A DNA stretch of 64,000 nucleotides from Myxococcota bacterium (GTDB lineage: Bacteria; Myxococcota_A; UBA9160; SMWR01). A program made the translations under genes and the position numbers. The notes under the pieces are model-generated. The model saw only the letters and a list, made by a program, of their open reading frames with translations, was not told the DNA's origin and made no database searches. The DNA lies in contig JAKVBI010000017.1 in assembly GCA_022447545.1 (NCBI GenBank), positions 62,001 through 126,000 on the forward strand, in the 5' to 3' direction. The stretch's first letter is position 1. Each line of letters begins with the position of its first letter. Shown in pieces: positions 7,967-16,578 of this stretch.

Positions 7967-10530
7967 CGATTGGAGGGTTCGGGCATGGGTGGGGTGAGCT
8001 TCTTGTAGAGTTCCATTGCTCCTCCATTCAACGGGTCGATCCGGACCGCCGCGCCGGAAAGTCGTCGAGCGGCTGTGTCGTCGTTGCGGAAGAACGCGCA
8101 GGCTGCCTCGTGGTACTCCGCCATGGCCTGGAGTTCCCGGGAGGGCGGGATGGTTTGGAGCTGCTGGGCCTCGAACGTCCTGGCCTCGAGGAGCAGTGAA
8201 CAGTTGTCGCTCAAGATCTCCCCTGGCCGGTCTGGGGTCCGGAACGAGGAGAACTCCAAAACCGGGTGATTCCAAGAGTTCACCTGGGCGCCCTCGGCCA
8301 CGCTGAGTAGTGCTCGCTTTCCAGCGACGCGTCGAGCTCGAAGGGCCGAAGCTCCAGAGATGCCTAGCGCTGCAATTTCGTCTTTTGTTCGGAGTTGCAG
8401 TGAATCGTCGTTTGTCAGGTTTTTCCTACCTTGGATCGGTTGGTTGGAGCCCACCAGCAGCAGCAGGGTCGGCGGGTCGAAGTAGGCCGCTGCGTATTCA
8501 AACGACTCCATGAACGTCCGGAGAACGGTTCGGAAGTCGCCTGCTGAATCGAGAGGGATCCATTGAACGAAGAGACCACTCGGAGTCAAACGCTGGGAAC
8601 TCAAAGCGTAGAACTCTGTGCTCAGCAATTTCGCGTTTCCTGAGAATCCCCTTGCGAGTTTTCCGTCGGATACGATGAGGTCGTAACGGCCCTGGCTTCG
8701 AAGGAGGAAATGGATCGCGTCATCGACATGAACTTTGGCGCGTACGTCGGACAGAACCGAGGATTCGGGAAACAAGAGTGCTGCCTCGACGACGGCGCCG
8801 TTGATTTCGATGGCGTCTAGGGCCGTGACTCCGGAATAGGCGGAGAGTGATTTTAGCGTCGATGCTGAGCCCAGGCCGATGTTCAGAGTTCTTTGAATGT
8901 TTGAATCGAGGGCCATGGGTAGATGGGCAAGGAGTTTCTGTTTCTTGTCCATTCTCTTGAAGATGGGAGTGTTGGAGCCGATGATCGTTCCGTCAATCGC
9001 CATCCCCATGGCGGAACGCCCCAATCCGAATCTCCATACTTGCACTGTCGCGAGGTCGCCTTCGTTTTCGTAGATGAGCTGAGCTGTGTCCATGGATCGC
9101 TGGTTACCCGCGCCGACGAAACCGATGCGCTCGGGAAGGATGAGCATGAAAAAGCCACTCATCAGGACGGCGATCGCGGAGCATGTGAAACGGAGAGCAT
9201 CCCGTCCTCTTGCCGGTGTGACGAGAGCGACCCCCAGCGCGAGACTCACGCAAGCGATGATCTGCAGGCTGGCGACCGTTCCGAGGCTTGGAATCAACCA
9301 GACGGCGGAAGCGAATGCTCCGAGGATGCTGCCAGCGTTGGACAAGAACACCGCGAGACCCGCGTTTCGGCCGACCTGGTCTGCGGTTTTCGCGTCCCCG
9401 AGCAGCAAGGCGCTTGCCAGGGGGAAGGCCAACCCCATGAGCCATGTTGCGGGTAGGAGGATCGCGAATCCCGATGCCGAAAAGAGGAGCAGGCGTTGCC
9501 ACCATGCGAGGTTTCCGACGAGTGGGGAAAAAGCGCTGATCTGACCCTCGATGCTGGGAGTGGCGATTGCAATGGATGCGAGTGCCATCCCGCCGAGTGA
9601 TAAGACGGCGATTGCCATGTGGCACCCGGCGAGGGCGAACTCGGCGGGCACCCGCCGAGAGATCCTTCTGAAAGTCAGGCTCCCGATGCCGAGACCTGTC
9701 AGAAACACCACGAGCATGATGGTGAACGCATACGTGTTGTTGGCGAACAGGTATCGAAGCGTTCGAAACCATACGATTTCGTAGGCAAATGTCGCGAATC
9801 CTGAAATGAAGAGAGCCCCTGCGACGAGTGCAAAGCCCAATGGGTTTCTGGTTCCGTCCGGTTTTGGTTCAACACTTGCGGAGGGGTTGTCGAGTTTTCG
9901 CATGTGTCGGGAGAGGAGCAGCGATGCGACGCCGACGAGGATGTTGAGGGAGTTTCCGAACCAGACAGTGGCCTTGAGTCCGGAGAGTTCTATCCAAAGG
10001 AAGCCGGCAAGGAGTGCTCCAGTTGCAGCGCCCAGTGTGTTCAGTCCGTATAGCCATCCCAGATGGCGATCTACGCCCGAGGGTCCTCGAATCATCGCGG
10101 CGCACAGGGCCGGGAAGGTTGCCCCCATGAGAACTGCGGGTAGGGAAAGTACGACGAATGCGCACAGGACCCGTCCGAGGTCCAGCCCGACACCGGCTGG
10201 GAGGGCTTCTGCAGTATCGGCAAACAACCCAGGAAGGCTGGGCAAGCCGAGTGTCACGCAGAGTGCCGCGAGCGCGATTCCCAGTTCCAGGATCCCATAT
10301 AGGGTGATCGGCGAGTGCCAGCGAGCGAGGACGCGGTGATACGCCCAGGCCCCGACTCCCATGCCGCCCATGAATCCGGCCAATGTCGCGCTGGCCGCGA
10401 GAGTCGTGCTCCCGAACGCCAGTGACAGGAGCTTGGTCCAAACCACCTCGTAGGAGAGGGCCGCCACACCCGATAGGAATGAAAAAAAGTAGAGCGCCAG
10501 GTCTGTGCCGCGTGATTCGCGACTGTTCAT
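7963..10530 (-). CDS. Fused multi-spanning membrane / spermidine-synthase-like protein
   Basis: An 855-residue protein. The N-terminal half (about residues 1-460) is strongly hydrophobic with a dozen or more predicted membrane spans, starting with LYFFSFLSGVAALSYEVVW. The C-terminal half has a spermine/spermidine-synthase-like methyltransferase fold: LNIGLGSASTLKSL (nucleotide site), ALDAIEING, VHVDDAIHFL and YDLIVSDGKLA. The combination is a known family ('fused MFS/spermidine synthase'), but its reaction is not established. A short tail after about residue 760 may be an additional helical domain. No polyamine genes are nearby. The stop overlaps the end of the convergent flavoprotein gene. 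Confidence 0.85.
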   Translation of the reverse strand: MNSRESRGTDLALYFFSFLSGVAALSYEVVWTKLLSLAFGSTTLAASATLAGFMGGMGVGAWAYHRVLARWHSPITLYGILELGIALAALCVTLGLPSLPGLFADTAEALPAGVGLDLGRVLCAFVVLSLPAVLMGATFPALCAAMIRGPSGVDRHLGWLYGLNTLGAATGALLAGFLWIELSGLKATVWFGNSLNILVGVASLLLSRHMRKLDNPSASVEPKPDGTRNPLGFALVAGALFISGFATFAYEIVWFRTLRYLFANNTYAFTIMLVVFLTGLGIGSLTFRRISRRVPAEFALAGCHMAIAVLSLGGMALASIAIATPSIEGQISAFSPLVGNLAWWQRLLLFSASGFAILLPATWLMGLAFPLASALLLGDAKTADQVGRNAGLAVFLSNAGSILGAFASAVWLIPSLGTVASLQIIACVSLALGVALVTPARGRDALRFTCSAIAVLMSGFFMLILPERIGFVGAGNQRSMDTAQLIYENEGDLATVQVWRFGLGRSAMGMAIDGTIIGSNTPIFKRMDKKQKLLAHLPMALDSNIQRTLNIGLGSASTLKSLSAYSGVTALDAIEINGAVVEAALLFPESSVLSDVRAKVHVDDAIHFLLRSQGRYDLIVSDGKLARGFSGNAKLLSTEFYALSSQRLTPSGLFVQWIPLDSAGDFRTVLRTFMESFEYAAAYFDPPTLLLLVGSNQPIQGRKNLTNDDSLQLRTKDEIAALGISGASALRARRVAGKRALLSVAEGAQVNSWNHPVLEFSSFRTPDRPGEILSDNCSLLLEARTFEAQQLQTIPPSRELQAMAEYHEAACAFFRNDDTAARRLSGAAVRIDPLNGGAMELYKKLTPPMPEPSNR

Positions 10531-10592
10531 AGGCGACTCTGCCTGCCCTCGGGCGAAGTGGCTCGGCGGGATTGCCTTCGGTTTCGTAGGAG

Positions 10593-12206
10593 CTACCGGC
10601 TCAAGTCGAAACCCGAGTAACCGTTTCGGGCGATTTTTTCGCAGCGTTTTCGGTACTCGAAATGTCCACCTGGGTACGGCATGACCACCCGGGTCTTGCC
10701 GGGGATGTTGGCGCCGAGATACCAGGAGTCCGCTTGGCCGAGCAGGGTTTCTTTGGCGACATCACTGACGTGCTCGACCCACCGATCCTCGGCTTCCTGG
10801 GAGGCCTCGATGGTTTCCAAGGCGTTGTCGCGCATGTGCTGGATGCAGTCGGAAATCCACTCGACATGGAGTTCGATGGAAACGGGCATGTTGGTCAACA
10901 CCGACGGGCTGCCCGGTCCCGTAATGGTAAAAAGGTTCGGGAAGCCCGAGACCTGTAGGCCGAGGTAGGTGCGAGGTCCCTCGACCCATTTGTCCGCGAG
11001 TCGCAGGCCTTCCGAGCCACGGATATCGATGTTCAGGAGCGCCCCGGTCATGGCATCGAAGCCCGTGGCGAGAACGAGTGTGTCGAGTTCGAATTCGGCG
11101 TTCTTTGTGTGGAGGCCGTCTTGCGTGATCGCGGTGATGGGATCCTGACGGATGTCGACCAGAGTGACGTTCTTGCGGTTGAAGGTCTCGAAGTAATCGG
11201 TGTCGATGGGGGGTCGTTTGGCTCCGTAGGGGTGATCTACGGGAAGCAGACGCTCGGCAACGACGGGGTCCTTGACGACCTCGCGGATTTTGTCCCGGAT
11301 GAACTCCGCAACGGTGTCGTTTGCTTCCTTGTCTCTCATGACGTCGTTGAAGGAACCCCAGAGGAATGAGAATCCACCCTTTCCCCAAAGGTCCTCGTAG
11401 ACTTCCGTGCGTTCGGCCTGGGTTGCCTGCAGGGCCGATCGCTCAACCGGTTTGTAGGGAAAGCCCGATGACGTCTCCCGGGTGCGACGGCGAATGTCAC
11501 GGTAGTCGGATTTGATGGTTGCCCATTGCTCCTTGCCGAGAGGAGCATTTCGAGCGGGAACGCTGAAGTTGGGCGTTCGCTGAAATACGGTCAGGTGGTC
11601 GGCCTCGGCCGCGATCACCGGTGTGGCCTGGATTCCGGTTGATCCCGTACCGATGAGTCCAACTCGTTTTCCGCTGAAATCAACGCCCTGATGTGGCCAA
11701 GCGCCCGTGTGATACCAATCCCCGTCGAAGTCGTCTAGGCCGGGAATATCTGGAATGTTGGCGGCAGATAGACAACCGACTGCAGTAATGAGGAACTTGG
11801 CTTCGAAATGCTCTCCACGCTGCGTGAAGATCTTCCAGCGATTCGTTTCAGCATCGAAGGCTGCTTCGGTGACACGCGTTTCGAGTTGAATGTCGCGCAG
11901 AAGGTCGAAGCGGTCGGCGACGTGTTCGAGGTAGCGGAGGATTTCGGGCTGGTCGGGATATTTACTCGTCCACTCCCATTCCTGTTCAAGGTCTTCGGAA
12001 AAGGAATAGGAATAGTAGTAGCTCTCTGAATCACAGCGAGCGCCCGGGTAGCGGTTCCAGTACCAAGTTCCACCGACCCCGTCTCCTGCCTCGAGGACAC
12101 GGGCATCGAGTCCGAGAATGTCTCGAAGTCTGTGGAGCATGTAGAGGCCAGAGAAACCGGCACCCACCACCACCGCGTCGAGTGTTGTGTTGTTTTCCGG
12201 TGCCAC
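10593..12206 (-). CDS. Flavin-containing (Baeyer-Villiger-type) monooxygenase
   Basis: A 537-residue class B flavoprotein monooxygenase that would insert oxygen into ketones using NADPH and O2. The FAD motif is VVGAGFSGLYMLHRL (residues 13-27), followed by GVGGTWYWNRYPGARCD. The Baeyer-Villiger fingerprint FxGxxxHxxxWP is present as FDGDWYHTGAWP (residues 160-171). The NADPH motif is GLIGTGSTG (about residues 183-191). Length matches cyclohexanone or phenylacetone monooxygenases. The D-aminoacylase-like gene ends 11 bases upstream, so the pair is an operon. The substrate is probably a cyclic or aryl ketone, by family only. Confidence 0.92.
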   Translation of the reverse strand: MAPENNTTLDAVVVGAGFSGLYMLHRLRDILGLDARVLEAGDGVGGTWYWNRYPGARCDSESYYYSYSFSEDLEQEWEWTSKYPDQPEILRYLEHVADRFDLLRDIQLETRVTEAAFDAETNRWKIFTQRGEHFEAKFLITAVGCLSAANIPDIPGLDDFDGDWYHTGAWPHQGVDFSGKRVGLIGTGSTGIQATPVIAAEADHLTVFQRTPNFSVPARNAPLGKEQWATIKSDYRDIRRRTRETSSGFPYKPVERSALQATQAERTEVYEDLWGKGGFSFLWGSFNDVMRDKEANDTVAEFIRDKIREVVKDPVVAERLLPVDHPYGAKRPPIDTDYFETFNRKNVTLVDIRQDPITAITQDGLHTKNAEFELDTLVLATGFDAMTGALLNIDIRGSEGLRLADKWVEGPRTYLGLQVSGFPNLFTITGPGSPSVLTNMPVSIELHVEWISDCIQHMRDNALETIEASQEAEDRWVEHVSDVAKETLLGQADSWYLGANIPGKTRVVMPYPGGHFEYRKRCEKIARNGYSGFDLSR

Positions 12207-12217
12207 GATGTGTTGGC

Positions 12218-13933
12218 TCAGCGAGCGGCTCCGACGCCCCTGCGAAGCAGTGCGCCCGAATAGACGTCGGTCTGGCGGTCGTCCTCGATGGTGATTTGTC
12301 CGTTTACGAGCACGTAGCGGTATCCCTCACCCGCAGAGGCGATCCGGTACTCGTCTCCCGGCAGGTCGGACCGGAAGTTCGGGAACTCGTAGTCGAGGTT
12401 TTCGTAGTCGTAGACCACGATATCAGCGGCTGAGCCCTCGCGAAGCGTTCCGCGGTCGCGGAAGCCGGCGCAGAAGGCCGGCAGCGCTGACAACCGCCAA
12501 TGGGCCTCTTCGAGAGTCGTGAACCCATGGTCGCGAACGTATCGTGAGATGTACTCCGTCGCGTAGCTACCCGCCGCCAAATATTTGAGGTGGGCTCCAC
12601 CGTCCGAGAGTCCGGGAATCACGTAGGGGTCATCGATGAGTTGCTTTATGCCCTCTAGCGAAATGTCGAACTGAGTGGTCTGGAAAATTGTCTTGAGACC
12701 GTCGCCAGCGACGATGTCACAGACGACATCGACGGGATGTTTGTTGAGTTCTTTGGCGACTTGTCCGATGGTCTTCCCGGCCAGATTTCCTGCGGTTTCG
12801 CTCTCGACCACGCTGGCCTCGTCGACGCCGCCGATGAATTGATGTCGGAGCGGTTCGGCCTTGAGCTTCTCGCGCACGGCAGGATCAGCGAAATTGGCGA
12901 GCTTTACGTCGTTGGGGACGTTGGGCCCTGTGAATTCATCCCAGACGGGTCCCCACAGATCCCAGTAGTCGAAGGTGAACACGAGAGGTGGGTTCTGTGT
13001 GATGCCCTGGCCGTAGATTCTGAGGCCACGTTCGTGGCAGCTGCGGAACCAACCGAGCAGTGCGTCGTGCATTTCGATCATCACGCCGGAGGCCGGCAGA
13101 GCCTGATAGATGATGGGGGCGCCGCTGATCTCGGCCAGTTGCTCCCAATGTTCGTGAGGCATGCCCGCAGCCGAAAGCTCGATGAATCCTTCGCCGCGGT
13201 CTCCGAGAACCTTCGCAAGTACGAGCTGCGTTTCGGGCCACATCACGTCCGAGGGCATGGGGGATCCGTCGAAGTCCGATTGTGCCGCGCCTCCCATGGT
13301 GGGGACGCTCGGGTCGCCGGCGGTTCCGAGTGTCTGGGAAGACCAGCCGCAGGCACCGGCGTCCATCGCCTCGTGGAGGAGACGAGCCATCTCGGCATGC
13401 TCGGAGTCGGTGGGCTTGCGGCCTGCTTTTGCATCCTCGAGCCCCATCACCCAAATCAGGAGCGGGTTGACGCCCACATAGGGGAGAAGATTGACGGCCT
13501 TGGGCTGACGATCGATGCTGTCCAACATCTCTGGGTAGGTTTCCCAGTCCCAGGGGATCGAGGCCTCCATGGTCGCCATGGGGATCGCCTCAACCTTGGT
13601 CATGGATTCCATGGCGCGGTGGCGGAGATCCTTTTTCGTGGGGGCAAAGCCAAATCCGCAGTTGCCGATGACCACCGAGGTGACGCCGTTCCAACCGGAG
13701 GTTGTCAGGTAGGGATCCCAGAAGACCTGGGCATCGTAGTGGGTGTGGAGATCGATGAAGCCCGGAGCAACGACGAGCCCGGTCGCGTCGATCTCGCGAT
13801 CCGCCTGGCCCGGTCCGATACGCCCCAGATGTGTGATGAGGCCGTCCTTGATCCCCACGTCGCCTCGGTAGCGTGGGTTTCGAGCGCCATCGACGATGGT
13901 GCCGTTTCGAATTGCGATGTCGAATTCGCGCAT
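12218..13933 (-). CDS. D-aminoacylase / N-acyl-D-amino-acid deacylase-like amidohydrolase
   Basis: A 571-residue zinc amidohydrolase. It starts with the small beta-sandwich (DIAIRNGTIVDGARNPRYRG) and then the metal motif PGFIDLHTHYD (His63, His65) and VIGNCGFGFAP. Later come GLSDGGAHLKYL and the C-terminal beta-sandwich ending FPNFRSDLPGDEY. This order is typical of the N-acyl-D-amino-acid deacylase/dihydroorotase-like group, whose members often act on other amides or cyclic imides. It is the first gene of an operon with the Baeyer-Villiger-type monooxygenase. A true D-aminoacylase role is doubtful in this context. The ATG at 13933 is preceded by GTGAGGAGG. Confidence 0.88.
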   Translation of the reverse strand: MREFDIAIRNGTIVDGARNPRYRGDVGIKDGLITHLGRIGPGQADREIDATGLVVAPGFIDLHTHYDAQVFWDPYLTTSGWNGVTSVVIGNCGFGFAPTKKDLRHRAMESMTKVEAIPMATMEASIPWDWETYPEMLDSIDRQPKAVNLLPYVGVNPLLIWVMGLEDAKAGRKPTDSEHAEMARLLHEAMDAGACGWSSQTLGTAGDPSVPTMGGAAQSDFDGSPMPSDVMWPETQLVLAKVLGDRGEGFIELSAAGMPHEHWEQLAEISGAPIIYQALPASGVMIEMHDALLGWFRSCHERGLRIYGQGITQNPPLVFTFDYWDLWGPVWDEFTGPNVPNDVKLANFADPAVREKLKAEPLRHQFIGGVDEASVVESETAGNLAGKTIGQVAKELNKHPVDVVCDIVAGDGLKTIFQTTQFDISLEGIKQLIDDPYVIPGLSDGGAHLKYLAAGSYATEYISRYVRDHGFTTLEEAHWRLSALPAFCAGFRDRGTLREGSAADIVVYDYENLDYEFPNFRSDLPGDEYRIASAGEGYRYVLVNGQITIEDDRQTDVYSGALLRRGVGAAR

Positions 13934-14110
13934 GGTTGCCTCCTCACGGGTATGAAATTATGCCCTTCCATAATAACGGCTTCCTCGATTTGCGGTCGAG
14001 GGGCGACGGCTTTTCCTTGAGGGCACGATTTCAGTGGTTTGTCGGGCTCGGGGCGCCCACCGGGTTAGAATGCCGCGGTTCTGGCGTCTGATTGGGAGGA
14101 GCAAATTCGA
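13934..14110. promoter_or_regulatory. Divergent intergenic region with candidate -10
   Basis: This 177-base spacer separates the D-aminoacylase-like gene (minus) from the LolA-like gene (plus). TAGAAT at 14066-14071 is a plausible -10 for the plus-strand gene, and GGGAGGAG at 14094-14101 is its ribosome-binding site. No convincing -35 is visible at the usual spacing. Confidence 0.3.
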
Positions 14111-14809
14111 ATGATCTTCTGGAGCTTGGCCGCCTACCTGCTCGTCGTCGGGGCGGCTCCCGCGTCCATGGCCTCCCCCACGGACGCCGAGATCTTGGAC
14201 CGAATCTACCGCAGCGCCACAGCGTTTGGAGAGAAATACCCGGGCAATTACTCCCGCCGAAAAGTGACCGTGCGCGAATTCGATCCCGATGATGGTGAGC
14301 TGAAGAAGAGCAAGGTCATGCTGCAGGACGTCTGGGCCTATGCGGGCAAGAAAACCCGGGTCGAGGTTCTGAGTTGCACCATCGATGGCGAGGAGGCCGA
14401 TCGCGAAGATTGCCAACCGATGGGCGACGGCGGCTCGGGCCCCACGTATCGGATGTTCGGCGACGAAGGCCGCAAACACTACCGCCTGGAGTTGTCGGGG
14501 AAAGTCGAATTCGAAGGGGTGCCCGTTTATCGGATTCGCGTGATCCCCCGAGAGAGGACGAAGAGACACTTCGATGGAGAGCTCTATTTCAAGACCGACG
14601 ACTTGCGGCTGATGGCCAGCATTGGAACTCTGGCCGACTATCCCATAGGCGTTCGGAAACTCGATCTCGAACTCACCTACGAGGAGCTCGATGGTTATCC
14701 GGTCCCGGGTCGTAATAAGATGGACATGACCCTCTACCTGCCCCTGGTGCTGAATATGCGGGTGGTCAGTGAGTCGATCGCTTCGGAACAGCGTCTTCTT
14801 ACTGAGTAG
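14111..14809 (+). CDS. Secreted LolA-like (outer-membrane lipoprotein-sorting-type) protein
   Basis: A 232-residue protein with an N-terminal hydrophobic segment ending ASMASPTDA, consistent with a signal peptide cleaved near residue 20. The mature part is rich in beta-strands. It has the pattern of short 'outer membrane lipoprotein-sorting' or DUF1571-like proteins, seen in KVEFEGVPVYRIRVIP and HFDGELYFKTDDLRLMAS. It probably sits in the periplasm and could bind lipid or a lipoprotein, which is inferred from fold resemblance only. It overlaps or abuts the mechanosensitive channel gene, so both may act in envelope stress or maintenance. Confidence 0.6.
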   Translation: MIFWSLAAYLLVVGAAPASMASPTDAEILDRIYRSATAFGEKYPGNYSRRKVTVREFDPDDGELKKSKVMLQDVWAYAGKKTRVEVLSCTIDGEEADREDCQPMGDGGSGPTYRMFGDEGRKHYRLELSGKVEFEGVPVYRIRVIPRERTKRHFDGELYFKTDDLRLMASIGTLADYPIGVRKLDLELTYEELDGYPVPGRNKMDMTLYLPLVLNMRVVSESIASEQRLLTE

Positions 14810-14859
14810 TGTCGTGCCTTTCGGTGCTAGGAGATGTGCGAACTCATCGTGGCGAAACC

Positions 14860-16569
14860 ATGGAGACCAGGGTGATCCGTAGATCGCGCATGCTGGTGCT
14901 CGCTTCGGTTGTCGTGATGCTTTCGCTCGCTGCCGGAGAGAGTAAGGGCGAGCGCTTCAATCCCCTCAAGCCACCGGATCGCTCGAGTCCTCGCGCCACG
15001 TTGAAGAGTTTTGTCGAGAGCCTCGACGCGGGAGCCGCACTCCTGCGCGAAATGAGGTCGGGGGGCGGATCCTTCGAGGAGAACGCCAAGATCGTTCGAG
15101 AGGCCGAGTCTCATTTCGATCACGCCATCGAGTGTCTGGATCTCGAGAGTGTGGCTCCGGAACTCGTTCAGGACACTGGCTTCGAGACGGTCCTGATGCT
15201 GAAGGATGTGCTCGATCGCATTCCTCTGCCTCCGTACGCTGAGATTCCCGATGCCGACGCGATGGAGGCGGAGGGAAGCGAATTCTGGGCAATTCCCGAT
15301 ACCGAGATCTTCATCGAATTCGCATCGGCCGGTCCCCACGCGGGCTCCTATCTCTTTTCGCAGGATACAGTGAGCCGTATCCGCGATTTCTTTGCCCGGG
15401 TAAAGGATGTGCCCTATCGATCCAATGCCGAGGGAGGTCTTTACACCTTCTATATTTCGGCGCCCGGACACTGGCTGCTTCCAGCGACTCCCTGGTTCGA
15501 CAGTCTGCCTGACTGGTCGCATTCACTCGTTCTCGATCAGGCAGTCTGGCAGTGGCTTGGCCTGATGGTGAGTCTTTTTCTCGGTGGGGCACTGTTGCTC
15601 CTCATCTGGCACTGGACCGAACACGAGGAGCCCGGTCCCGAAAGCCGTTCCAGCCTGAAGGCTTCGCTGCGGCCGTTGGCTGTGATGGTCGTTGTAACCG
15701 CAGTCGAATTTACAGCCGACGAGTGTTTCAACATCACAGGGGGGGTATTGAAGGCTTTGAGCCTTTCGCTCGGGGCTGTGTTCTACATGGCCGGAATTGG
15801 AGCGGTGTGGCTCGTTGCAGGGGGAATGGCGGAATTGCTGATTTCTGCCCAACACCTGCGGGTTCGCAGTATCGATAGCCAACTCGTTCGATTGGGCCTG
15901 CGTTTTGTGGCGTTGATTGGATCCGCAGCGATCGCGGTAGAAGGTGCCCAACGCCTGGGGCTTCCCGCGTATTCGGTTCTGACCGGCCTGGGAATCGGCG
16001 GTCTCGCCGTTGCTCTCGCCGCTCGTGAGAGCATGGCCAATCTGCTCGGTTCCATCGTGATCATGTTCGAGCGGCCTTTTCGAGTCGGTGATTGGATCCA
16101 GGCGGCCTCCGTGGAAGGCAACGTCGAGGGCGTTGGGTTTCGGAGTACGCGGATTCGCACTTTCTACGATTCGCTGGTCTCCATTCCGAACAGCGAACTC
16201 GTGAATACTGTCGTGGATAATATGGGCCGGCGCCGATATCGCCGGGTGAAGACGCGCCTGGTTTTGAATTGCGAGACGCCAATCGAGACAGTGGAAGCTT
16301 TCACGGAAGGCGTTCGTTCGATGATTCGCGATGATCAGGTGACGTGGAACGAGAAGATTCACGTGGTCGTCGAAGATTTCGGAGAGAGTGGGATTCCGGT
16401 GCTGCTGTATTTCTTCCTGGTCGTTCCGAGCTGGGAGTCAGAGCTCATGGAACGGCAGCGGCTCCTGCTGGAAATCATGAGGTTGGCCGACAATCTCGGA
16501 ATCCGGTTGGCATTCCCCACTCAGACGGTTTTCGTGGAAGGAACGAACGAGGCCGGCGCATCTTCTTGA
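14860..16569 (+). CDS. MscS-family mechanosensitive ion channel
   Basis: About 569 residues. A signal peptide or first helix (RMLVLASVVVMLSLAAG) precedes a soluble periplasmic domain of about 200 residues and then four or more membrane helices. The MscS core is clear: pore helix LTGLGIGGLAVALAARES, followed by NLLGSIVIMFERPFRVGDWI and the beta domain VEGVGFRSTRIRTFYDS with IPNSELVN. The long extracytoplasmic N-terminal domain places it with the large MscK/YbiO-like members. A GTG at 14809, overlapping the previous stop, or a GTG at 14836 after AGGAG are alternative starts; ATG 14860 best fits the signal peptide. It would release solutes on hypo-osmotic shock. Confidence 0.88.
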   Translation: METRVIRRSRMLVLASVVVMLSLAAGESKGERFNPLKPPDRSSPRATLKSFVESLDAGAALLREMRSGGGSFEENAKIVREAESHFDHAIECLDLESVAPELVQDTGFETVLMLKDVLDRIPLPPYAEIPDADAMEAEGSEFWAIPDTEIFIEFASAGPHAGSYLFSQDTVSRIRDFFARVKDVPYRSNAEGGLYTFYISAPGHWLLPATPWFDSLPDWSHSLVLDQAVWQWLGLMVSLFLGGALLLLIWHWTEHEEPGPESRSSLKASLRPLAVMVVVTAVEFTADECFNITGGVLKALSLSLGAVFYMAGIGAVWLVAGGMAELLISAQHLRVRSIDSQLVRLGLRFVALIGSAAIAVEGAQRLGLPAYSVLTGLGIGGLAVALAARESMANLLGSIVIMFERPFRVGDWIQAASVEGNVEGVGFRSTRIRTFYDSLVSIPNSELVNTVVDNMGRRRYRRVKTRLVLNCETPIETVEAFTEGVRSMIRDDQVTWNEKIHVVVEDFGESGIPVLLYFFLVVPSWESELMERQRLLLEIMRLADNLGIRLAFPTQTVFVEGTNEAGASS

Positions 16570-16578
16570 GCGAGGGGG

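Noticed and set aside
12737-14020. A 427-codon plus-strand frame opposite the D-aminoacylase-like gene
   Set aside because: It is antisense to a gene with clear metal-site motifs and shows no recognisable domain; long antisense frames are expected at this base composition.
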